Assembly: GCF_965218685.1 (NCBI RefSeq)
Contig: NZ_OZ244657.1
Coordinates: forward strand, 496,001 to 560,000
DNA from: Thalassobius sp965218685
Lineage (GTDB): Bacteria > Pseudomonadota > Alphaproteobacteria > Rhodobacterales > Rhodobacteraceae
Length of the DNA: 64,000 nucleotides
Direction: 5' to 3'
The notes beneath the pieces are model-generated. The model searched no databases and was not told the origin of the DNA. It saw only the letters and a program-made list of their open reading frames with translations. This document shows, piece after piece, positions 57,085 through 64,000 of this stretch. Made by a program: the position numbers and the translations under genes. The stretch's first letter is position 1; each line of letters opens with the position of its first letter.

Positions 57085-59262
57085 ATGAGTGATTCAGGGC
57101 GCAAGAAGCCTCCTTTGGTTGCGGACAGACGGTATGGGTCCGCCAAGAAATCCACGGCGAAAAAAACCGGTGCAAAGGCGGCCTCGAAACCGGCTGCCAA
57201 GAAGCCTGCAAAGAAGAAACCCGCCCCAAAACGCAAACCGGCGCGAAAGCCTGCTCGTAAGGGCAACCCCATCATCAACGCCTTTTTGGCCTTGTTTCGT
57301 TGGATCTTTCGCCTTGTCTGGGGGTTTTCCTGGCGCATCGGCCTGATCTGCTGCGCATTGGTGGCGCTGGCCGTCGGGTATACCTACACCACCCTGCCCC
57401 CGGTGTCGGAACTGCTGGACGGGCGCGCCAAAGGCTCGGTCACCATGATGGATCGGGACGAGAAGATCTTTGCCTGGCGCGGAGACACCTTCGGCGGCGT
57501 GGTCACGGCCGATTCTGTCTCGCCTCACCTGAAAAACGCGGTAATCGCGACCGAGGATAAGCGATTCTATCGTCATCTGGGCCTCAGCCCCCGCGGCATC
57601 GCCAGCGCCGTGCGCATTAACCTGCGCGAAGGACGCGGGCCCCTGTCGGGTCACGGCGGCTCGACCATCACGCAGCAAACGGCGAAACTGCTGTGCCTGG
57701 GTGTTGTCTATGACGAAACCCAATGGGACAGCGAGGCCGACTACGAGGCCGACTGTCGGCGCGGGTCGCTTTGGCGCAAGGGCAAAGAGGCGGTCTTTGC
57801 CCTGGCGATGGAAGCCAAGTACACCAAGGACGAGATCCTCAGCATATATCTGAACCGCGCCTACATGGGCGGAGGAGCCTTTGGCGCCGAGGCCGCCGCT
57901 CAGCGTTTCTTCGGTAAGCCCGCCGCGCAACTGAACCCAGCCGAGGGCGCGATGCTGGCCGGTCTGCTGACCGCGCCCACCAGCCTTGCCCCCACCAACA
58001 GCCTGACCAGGTCGCAAAACCGTGCAGGCGTTGTAATCGGATTGATGAAAGACCAGGGATATCTGTCCGATCGCGCGGCCCAAGCCGCGCTGGACAACCC
58101 CGCCCAGCTGTCCGAGGCCGCCGAGGCCCGCGCCGGGGGTTATTTCGCCGATTGGGTCATGTCCTCGGGTCCGGAATTCTTTACCCGCAACTCGACCACC
58201 GACGTGGTGATCAAGACCACGCTGGATCAGCGCCTGCAAACTGCCGCCGAAGAGGCGCTGGCCTATATCTTTGAAAACAAGGTTCGCGAAGGGTCGAAAG
58301 CCCAAGCCGCAATCGTGGTCATGAGCGCAGATGGCGCCGTGCGTGCCATGGTTGGCGGGCGTAAGACAAAGGTCGCCGGGGCCTTCAACCGCGCCACGCA
58401 AGCGCTGCGACAGACGGGTTCCAGCTTCAAACCCTTCGTCTATGCGACGGCGCTGGAAATGGGCTGGTCCTCGAATGACGTGGTGCTGGATGAAGAGATC
58501 ACGATCGACATCCCCGGCTCGGGTCCCTGGAGCCCACAGAACTATGACCGCAAATTCCACGGCCGCGTGACCCTGAAAGAGGCGCTTCGCACCTCGCTGA
58601 ACATCCCGGCGGTGAAGATGGCGCAAGAGGTAGGGCTGGAAAACGTCCGCCGTGTGGCTGCTGATTTCGGATTGGTCTCGGATCTGGCGCAGGGACCGGC
58701 GCTGGCGCTTGGGGCCTCGGAATCCACGCTAATCGAAATGACGGGCGCCTATGCCGGTATCCTGAACGGCGGTAGCTCGGTTAAACCTTATGGGCTGGTC
58801 GAACTGCGGATGCAGGGCGACAAAGACCCTCTGATGACTGCCACCGGCGGCATCGGCGAGCGGGTGATCCGCCGAGAAGCCGCGCAAGAGCTGACCTGGA
58901 TGATGTATGTCGCCGCCACCGAGGGCACCGGCCGCCGTGCCGCCCTGTCCGACCGGCAGATCGCTGGCAAGACCGGCACCACTCAGGCTGCGCGGGACGC
59001 GTGGTTTATCGGATTTAGCGCCGATTACGTGGCCGGGGTGTGGATGGGTTATGACGACAACACGCCCTTGACCGGGGTCACTGGGTCAGGCCTGCCGGCT
59101 GAAATCTGGCACGAGACCATGGTGCGGGTCCACGAGGGCGTGCCCCCCTCGCCCTTGCCGATGATGCAGGGCGGCTCGGAGCCGCGCATGACCAAGCCAG
59201 AAGACAAGACCAAACGCGGGATCGAGAAGCTGCTGGACGATCTGCTGGGCACCAACCACTAA
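57085..59262 (+). CDS. Class A penicillin-binding protein (glycosyltransferase/transpeptidase)
   Basis: The product has 725 residues. A highly basic Lys/Ala/Pro N-terminal tail (1-60, KKTGAKAASKPAAKKPAKKK) is followed by one membrane helix (about 85-105). The glycosyltransferase domain has EDKRFYRHLG and GGSTITQQTAKLL, with RKGKEAVFALAMEAKYTKDE. The transpeptidase motifs are SSFKPF (active Ser in QTGSSFKPF), SLN (RTSLNIP) and KTGTT. It polymerises and cross-links peptidoglycan. GGCAGGGC upstream could be the ribosome site. The long basic tail is probably cytoplasmic and may bind nucleic acid or partners. Confidence 0.93.
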   Translation: MSDSGRKKPPLVADRRYGSAKKSTAKKTGAKAASKPAAKKPAKKKPAPKRKPARKPARKGNPIINAFLALFRWIFRLVWGFSWRIGLICCALVALAVGYTYTTLPPVSELLDGRAKGSVTMMDRDEKIFAWRGDTFGGVVTADSVSPHLKNAVIATEDKRFYRHLGLSPRGIASAVRINLREGRGPLSGHGGSTITQQTAKLLCLGVVYDETQWDSEADYEADCRRGSLWRKGKEAVFALAMEAKYTKDEILSIYLNRAYMGGGAFGAEAAAQRFFGKPAAQLNPAEGAMLAGLLTAPTSLAPTNSLTRSQNRAGVVIGLMKDQGYLSDRAAQAALDNPAQLSEAAEARAGGYFADWVMSSGPEFFTRNSTTDVVIKTTLDQRLQTAAEEALAYIFENKVREGSKAQAAIVVMSADGAVRAMVGGRKTKVAGAFNRATQALRQTGSSFKPFVYATALEMGWSSNDVVLDEEITIDIPGSGPWSPQNYDRKFHGRVTLKEALRTSLNIPAVKMAQEVGLENVRRVAADFGLVSDLAQGPALALGASESTLIEMTGAYAGILNGGSSVKPYGLVELRMQGDKDPLMTATGGIGERVIRREAAQELTWMMYVAATEGTGRRAALSDRQIAGKTGTTQAARDAWFIGFSADYVAGVWMGYDDNTPLTGVTGSGLPAEIWHETMVRVHEGVPPSPLPMMQGGSEPRMTKPEDKTKRGIEKLLDDLLGTNH

Positions 59263-59264
59263 AA

Positions 59265-59291
59265 AAGGGCGCAGTTGTATGCTGCGCCCTT
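59265..59291. terminator. Bidirectional terminator between the PBP and mlaC genes
   Basis: AAGGGCGCAG and CTGCGCCCTT form a 10-bp stem around a 7-base loop. The A-run before it becomes a T-run for the minus-strand mlaAC transcript. Confidence 0.85.
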
Positions 59292-59313
59292 GCGGTCCAA
59301 GCCTGACTTTTAA

Positions 59314-59907
59314 TTACCCGGCGGTTTTCAAGTCCCGGATCAAGGCGTCGATATTGCCCTTGCGGCGATCCAGCATGGCTCCGATCTCTTCACGCTCGGT
59401 CAGCAGCATGTTGATGCCTTCGATATACATGTTGAAGAACAGGTCCTTGCCCGAACGATCCGAGACATGGAAATCCACCTCGAACGGAGCTTCTCCGCGC
59501 AGGTGGGCAATCGTGCGAACCTGATAGAAGCTTTTGACTTGCTTCACGCCCTGCACCTCGAGACGGCCACCGATGAATTCGCGGAAACGCTTGCCATACT
59601 TACGCGACACGTAGCCCGTGAACGCGTTGGTAAAGGCCTTCTTCTGCGTTCCGGTGGCCCGGCGCCCATCCACGCCCAGCGCATAGGCCGCGATATAGGG
59701 CAGGTCAGCGAACTTACGGAAGATCCGCTCGAATTCCTTGTACATCGCGCTTTCGGTTTTACCCGAATCGATGACCGTGTTGATCTCGCCGACCAAACCG
59801 TCGACCAGCCGCCTGGCCTGCCCGTCGTTCAGCGCCAGGGCTGACGTTGGCACCAGTAGGGTCGCGGCCGAAGAGGTCAGGAAAAAACGTCGTGACAGGG
59901 TAAACAT
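59314..59907 (-). CDS. mlaC: MlaC-family periplasmic phospholipid-transport protein
   Basis: The product has 197 residues. The N-terminus MFTLSRRFFLTSSAATLL carries a twin-arginine-like motif (SRRFFL), unlike the usual Sec signal of MlaC, and is followed by a probable cleavage after ALA. The body has the ABC-transport auxiliary (Ttg2D/MlaC) pattern, FTNAFTGYVSRKYGKRFREF and DLFFNMYIEGINMLLTE. It shuttles phospholipids between the outer membrane and the inner-membrane MlaFEDB complex. The gene begins one base after the mlaA stop. Confidence 0.87.
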   Translation of the reverse strand: MFTLSRRFFLTSSAATLLVPTSALALNDGQARRLVDGLVGEINTVIDSGKTESAMYKEFERIFRKFADLPYIAAYALGVDGRRATGTQKKAFTNAFTGYVSRKYGKRFREFIGGRLEVQGVKQVKSFYQVRTIAHLRGEAPFEVDFHVSDRSGKDLFFNMYIEGINMLLTEREEIGAMLDRRKGNIDALIRDLKTAG

Positions 59908-59908
59908 C

Positions 59909-60682
59909 TTAAAAACCTTCGGTGTCTATGTCTTCGGGCGAGATATAGGTGTCTTCTGTGTCGATTCCCAGTTCGTGACGGCGATTTTGCGTCCCCAGCA
60001 GCTTGCCCTGGGCATAGCTGTCGGCGCTGTCATACAGCAGCGAATCGACCGTATCAGCATAGCGCCCACGATCGCCGACACGTTTCAGCACCTTGGTCGT
60101 TCGGCCAACATTCGCCTGTCGAACGGTCAGAACGGTGTCCAGCGGGTCGGTGAATAGATCAACCACCTTGCCGACGGCATCCCTTTCGTTCGACGGACCA
60201 AGCAGCGGGAGCTCAATATAGGCGCCCTCGGGGGCACCCCATACATGCAGGGTTTCGCCGAAATCGGCCTCGTCCGGGTAAACGCCCAGATCAGCGGCCG
60301 CATCGAACAGCCCGCCAAATCCAAGGGTCGAATTCACCGCGAAACGCGTCACGTTCCGAACCACGCCGCGCAGATCACCCTGCAGCAGATGGTTCACGGC
60401 GCTGGCGGGCTCACCCAGGTTATCGGCGAAGTTGCCAACCGAGATAACGGCCTCTTCTGGCAGCACGGCCACATAGGCCTTAGAGACTGGGCGCAGCACA
60501 GCCTTGTCCACGGCTTTGTTCAGCGCATGGGTGTTGCGGTTCGCCTCTTCATAGGGGTCATAAACATCGGCGGCCGGAAAATCCGGACCGGGGGTCGAGC
60601 ATGCAGCCACCGAGAAAACGGCCAACGTAGCGAACACCGCCATTGAAGGGCGCAAAAAGGACCTGTATCGCTGTACCAACAC
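59909..60682 (-). CDS. mlaA: MlaA/VacJ lipoprotein
   Basis: The product is about 257 residues. The lipobox is VFSVAACS, so it should be an outer-membrane lipoprotein. Family signatures are DPYEEANRNTHALNKAVDKA, NRNTHALN, NLGEPASAVNHLLQGD and FGETLHVWGAPEGAYIELPL, LLGPSNERD. It pulls phospholipids out of the outer leaflet and works with MlaC. The start is uncertain: GTG at 60682 has GGAA at a fair distance, while the ATG at 60643 lacks a ribosome site and would leave a short signal. Confidence 0.85.
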   Translation of the reverse strand: MLVQRYRSFLRPSMAVFATLAVFSVAACSTPGPDFPAADVYDPYEEANRNTHALNKAVDKAVLRPVSKAYVAVLPEEAVISVGNFADNLGEPASAVNHLLQGDLRGVVRNVTRFAVNSTLGFGGLFDAAADLGVYPDEADFGETLHVWGAPEGAYIELPLLGPSNERDAVGKVVDLFTDPLDTVLTVRQANVGRTTKVLKRVGDRGRYADTVDSLLYDSADSYAQGKLLGTQNRRHELGIDTEDTYISPEDIDTEGF

Positions 60683-60887
60683 AACTTTGTTCCACAAATT
60701 TAATTTCGGTGTTTTATTTAGTCGATGTATTAACAAAACCCAGCCGGACACACGGTCGCGCATCCTACCTGTGACAATAAGGCGACAGGGCGTTACACAG
60801 GGCGTTAAGCAGACAAAGTAAACAAGCCCGCATCAGAGATAAATGTCTTTTTGCCGGCCGATGACAAAAGATGGCAGCAGTTACCCT

Positions 60888-62621
60888 ATGAAGAACCCAC
60901 GCATCGAAGCAGGACTGGACGAGCTTCGCTCGGTCCGAAAGGAAAGTCGCTCTTTGTTCTGGACGGCGGGAATCTTCAGCTTCTTCGTCAACCTGCTGAT
61001 GCTGACCGGTCCCCTTTATATGCTGCAGGTCTATGACCGGGTGCTGGGCAGCCGTTCCTTCGAGACGCTGTTCGGGCTGACCCTGATCGTGGCCTTTTTG
61101 TACGGCATGATGGGGCTGCTGGATTTCTCTCGGGCCCGGATCATGGCCCGCATCGGCTCGCGCTTTCAGGCGCGGCTGGACAAACGGGTGTTCGAGGCAG
61201 TGATCCGCAAATCCGCCATCGCGCCGGATGAAAGCAGCGCAACGGGGTTGCGTGATCTGGAATCCATTCAGCGCCTGCTGATTTCCCCCCCGTTCATGGC
61301 GCTGTTTGATCTGCCGTGGACGCCGCTGTTTCTGGCCGGGATTTTGCTGTTCCATCCCTGGCTGGGCTATCTGGCTCTGGTCGGAGGCGCGCTGCTGATC
61401 GTTCTGGCGATCCTGAACCAGATCACCACCCGGCGCCCCACTGCTTTTGCCAACATGGCCGTTGTTCAGTCCGAGCAGATTTCCGGGCAGATGTTGTCCG
61501 AGGCCGAGATGGTGCAATCGATGGGGATGCGGGATGCCTCGTTCCATCGCTGGCAAAGCGCCCGCAACAAGGCGCTGAGTGAATCGCTGAATGCCTCGGA
61601 CGCAGGCGGGCTGTTTAACTCACTGACCAAGACCTTCCGGCTGTTCCTGCAGTCGGCCATGCTGGGGCTTGGCGCCTATCTGGTCCTGATCGGAGAACTG
61701 ACGCCCGGCGCAATGATCGCCGGTTCGATCCTGATGGGCCGCGCACTGGCCCCGATCGAGATGGCCCTTGGTCAATGGCCCATGTTCCAGCGCGCCAAGA
61801 AAGGTTGGGACAACCTTGCCGTTCTGCTGGGCACCGTCGCGCCTGAACCCGAGCGCACGCCTCTGCCCACCCCCGCCGCCAAGCTGGAGGTACAGCAACT
61901 AACCATCGTACCGCCCGGACAGGCGCAAGCGACCTTGCGAATGGTGAACTTTGCCATCAACCCCGGTACCGCCGTCGGGGTAATCGGCACCTCGGGGGCA
62001 GGCAAGTCCACGCTGGCGCGGGCGCTGACCGGCCTGTGGCGCCCGGCAGGAGGCAAAATTCGTCTGGATGGCGCAGCACTGGACCAATACGACCCCAATG
62101 TTTTGGGGCAGCTGATCGGCTATCTGCCGCAAAGGGTCGAGCTGTTCGACGGCACCATCGCCGAGAATATCGCGCGACTTGACCCCAATCCCGATGCCGA
62201 ACGTATCGTCGACGCCGCCAAGAAAGCAGACGCGCACGCGATGATCCTGCAAATGCCCGATGGGTACGATACGCGCGTCGCGGCGTCGGGCGGACGCCTG
62301 TCCGGTGGCCAGATTCAGCGTATCGGACTGGCCCGCGCCATGTATTCCGACCCGGTGATCCTTGTGTTGGACGAGCCGAACTCGAACCTGGACAACGAGG
62401 GCAGCATAGCCCTGAACCGTGCCATTCGCTCTATGAAGTCCGAGGGCAAATCGGTTCTGATCATGGCCCACCGCCCCGCTGCGATCCAGGAATGCGACCT
62501 GCTGCTGATGCTTGAAGCTGGCCAGGTTAAGGCATTCGGCCCCAAGGACGAAGTGCTTAAACGCATGGTGCAGAACCACCAGCAGATCGCGCGCGAACCG
62601 AACAAAGGAAGCGTCCAATGA
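60888..62621 (+). CDS. Type I secretion ABC transporter (permease-ATPase), PrtD/AprD-like
   Basis: The product has 577 residues. The N-terminal membrane domain has about six helices (SFFVNLLMLTGPLYMLQVYD, LALVGGALLIVLAIL) and no C39 peptidase domain. The ATPase has Walker A GTSGAGKSTLARAL, signature LSGGQIQRIGLARAM and Walker B VILVLDEPNSNLDNEG. It exports a protein (protease, lipase or RTX protein) in one step through a TolC channel. The start MKNPRIEAG is chosen; the upstream frame is weak. The stop overlaps the next start (ATGA). Confidence 0.92.
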   Translation: MKNPRIEAGLDELRSVRKESRSLFWTAGIFSFFVNLLMLTGPLYMLQVYDRVLGSRSFETLFGLTLIVAFLYGMMGLLDFSRARIMARIGSRFQARLDKRVFEAVIRKSAIAPDESSATGLRDLESIQRLLISPPFMALFDLPWTPLFLAGILLFHPWLGYLALVGGALLIVLAILNQITTRRPTAFANMAVVQSEQISGQMLSEAEMVQSMGMRDASFHRWQSARNKALSESLNASDAGGLFNSLTKTFRLFLQSAMLGLGAYLVLIGELTPGAMIAGSILMGRALAPIEMALGQWPMFQRAKKGWDNLAVLLGTVAPEPERTPLPTPAAKLEVQQLTIVPPGQAQATLRMVNFAINPGTAVGVIGTSGAGKSTLARALTGLWRPAGGKIRLDGAALDQYDPNVLGQLIGYLPQRVELFDGTIAENIARLDPNPDAERIVDAAKKADAHAMILQMPDGYDTRVAASGGRLSGGQIQRIGLARAMYSDPVILVLDEPNSNLDNEGSIALNRAIRSMKSEGKSVLIMAHRPAAIQECDLLLMLEAGQVKAFGPKDEVLKRMVQNHQQIAREPNKGSVQ

Positions 62622-63925
62622 GCCGCGACGTCAATTCCCGCTTTCCCGTCACCGGCCCGATGACCGTCGGTTTGCTGGCACTGATGCTGCTGGTCGGTGT
62701 CTTTGGTGGCTGGGCCTCGTTTACCAACATCGCGGGCGCCGTCGTGGCCTCGGGGCTGGTCGAAGTAGACCAGAACCGCCAAGTGGTGCAGCACCCCGAT
62801 GGCGGCGTCATTACCGAGATCCTTGTGGACGAAGGCGATTTCGTCGAACCCAACCAGTTGCTGATCCGCCTGGACCCATCAGAGCTGGATTCAGAGCTGA
62901 AGATCGTCGAGGGGCAGCTGTTCGAGCTGATGGCCCGCCGCGGCCGGCTGGAGGCTGAACGCGACGGCCGCGAGATCGCCGAGTTCGATCCGCTATTGCT
63001 GGAAATCGCCGCCAAGGACTCTAACATCGCCGCGCAGATCGAAGGACAACAGCGGCTTTTAGCGGCCCGCTCAGCCTCGGTCGCGAAAGAGATCGAGCAG
63101 CTTCAAAAACGCCGCTCTCAGATTATGAACCAGATCGACGGCGTTGATGCCCAACGCTCGGCGCTGCGCGACCAGCTGGCCCTGATTGATCAGGAACTGG
63201 CCAGCCAACAAGCCCTGCTGGACAAGGGCCTGGCCCAGGCCTCGCGCGTGTTGTCGCTGCAACGAGAACGCTCTCGTTTAAGCGGTGAGGTCGGCGAATT
63301 AACCGCCTCGCGCGCTCAGTCCGAGGGCCGCATCACCGAGATCGAAATCGAGATCCTGAAACTGGGCACCAAGCGCCGCGAGGACGCCATCACCACCCTG
63401 CGTGATCTGGAGTACCGCGAGCTTGAGTCCGCCGAAAAACGCCGCGCCATCCTGCAACGTCTGGACCGTCTGGATATTCGCGCGCCGGTCTCGGGGATCG
63501 TCTACGGGATGCAGTTCTTCACGCCGCGTTCGGTCATTCGGGCGGCCGATCCGGTTCTGTTCCTGGTGCCGCAGGACCGCCCGCTGGTGATCGCTGCGCA
63601 AGTCTCACCGATCCATGTGGATCAGCTGTTCGTGGGGCAGGACGTGACCTTGCGGTTTTCCACCTTCGACCAGCGCGCCACGCCTGAACTATTCGGCAAA
63701 GTCGCTCAGGTGTCTGCCGATGCGTTCGTGGACGAAGCCAGCCGCGCCAGCTTCTATCGGGTCGAGATCGATGTGAACGAAGGCGAATTGGATCGCTTGC
63801 CCGATGGCAGCACCCTGCTGCCGGGCATGCCCGTGGATGCCTTCATCCGCACGCGCGACCGCACACCGCTGGCATATCTGGTCAAACCCCTGTCAGACTA
63901 TTTCACCAAGGCCTTTCGCGAGTAG
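62618..63925 (+). CDS. Type I secretion membrane-fusion protein (HlyD family), PrtE-like
   Basis: The product has 435 residues. One N-terminal membrane helix (MTVGLLALMLLVGVFGGWAS) is followed by a biotinyl-lipoyl segment (VVQHPDGGVITEILVDEGDF), a long coiled-coil hairpin (about 95-280), then DIRAPVSGIVYGMQF and the beta-barrel end. It links the inner-membrane ABC exporter to an outer-membrane TolC. Translationally coupled to it. No TolC or substrate gene is visible before the window ends. Confidence 0.92.
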   Translation: MSRDVNSRFPVTGPMTVGLLALMLLVGVFGGWASFTNIAGAVVASGLVEVDQNRQVVQHPDGGVITEILVDEGDFVEPNQLLIRLDPSELDSELKIVEGQLFELMARRGRLEAERDGREIAEFDPLLLEIAAKDSNIAAQIEGQQRLLAARSASVAKEIEQLQKRRSQIMNQIDGVDAQRSALRDQLALIDQELASQQALLDKGLAQASRVLSLQRERSRLSGEVGELTASRAQSEGRITEIEIEILKLGTKRREDAITTLRDLEYRELESAEKRRAILQRLDRLDIRAPVSGIVYGMQFFTPRSVIRAADPVLFLVPQDRPLVIAAQVSPIHVDQLFVGQDVTLRFSTFDQRATPELFGKVAQVSADAFVDEASRASFYRVEIDVNEGELDRLPDGSTLLPGMPVDAFIRTRDRTPLAYLVKPLSDYFTKAFRE

Positions 63926-63988
63926 GCACCTTGCATCTGGGCGCAGGCGCGCTAGCCTGCGGGCAAATCATATCGCAAGGATACCGAC

Positions 63989-64000
63989 ATGACCGGAACC
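63989..64000 (+). CDS. Start of a following gene, four codons visible
   Basis: ATG ACC GGA ACC with AAGGA eleven bases upstream, 63 bp after the secretion genes and on the same strand. Too short to identify. Confidence 0.45.

Overview
The window looks like a chromosomal segment of a marine Roseobacter-group alphaproteobacterium (Rhodobacteraceae). The evidence is the alphaproteobacterial rRNA operon order 16S-tRNA-Ile-tRNA-Ala-23S-5S-tRNA-fMet, GC-rich genes with long antisense shadow frames, a 41-residue L36 protein, the glnK-amtB, msrPQ and phaC genes, and a LIV-type transporter operon. I cannot assign genus or species from sequence alone.

Layout. 1-1401: one end of an IS3-family element has inserted into, and truncated, a UDP-glucuronate decarboxylase (UDP-xylose synthase) gene. 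1904-4025: galU and ugd, the two enzymes that supply its substrate. 4056-9438: an envelope/secreted group made of a Sel1-repeat protein, a small secreted Cys protein, a 754-residue protein with a dead caspase fold followed by an intact caspase fold, and a glycine-zipper protein. 9650-13401: Lrp/AsnC regulator divergent from a compact cluster of diaminopropionate ammonia-lyase, M24 hydrolase and a EutA-like Asp/Glu racemase-fold protein. 13430-19300: complete rrn operon on the minus strand with its terminator and promoter region. 19516-24583: msrQP, an FMN glutamate-synthase-like protein, a DUF302 protein, and the divergent qorB/HxlR pair. 24617-31436: clpB with a heat-shock-like promoter, pyrF, Nudix, dinB with a zinc-finger extension, N-formylglutamate amidohydrolase, tRNA-Val and rpmJ. 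31591-34826: phaC convergent with a secreted pseudocaspase/peptidoglycan-binding protein. 34859-43537: one eight-gene minus-strand operon that joins a complete LIV-type ABC importer (with an extra small membrane protein) to two different acyl-CoA-forming ligases. 43802-46431: hybrid histidine kinase and response regulator. 46498-50924: WGR protein, LysR/DUF1330 pair, histidine-phosphatase-like protein and a two-gene saccharopine pathway. 50984-56825: small proteins, rmuC-mutL, and glnK-amtB. 57085-63925: class A penicillin-binding protein, mlaA-mlaC, and a type I secretion ABC/MFP pair; the last bases start one more gene.

How it fits together. Most of the window is core housekeeping and envelope biology. 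The loci that most deserve a second look are (i) the LIV importer fused in one operon to a FadD-like and a PaaK-like ligase plus an unnamed two-helix membrane protein, which suggests uptake coupled to CoA activation of an unknown carboxylic acid; (ii) the tandem pseudocaspase-caspase protein, together with a second, unrelated-architecture pseudocaspase 25 kb away; and (iii) the DpaL/M24/EutA-like cluster, which resembles parts of ectoine catabolism but is not the standard set. I saw no CRISPR array, prophage or plasmid replication genes.
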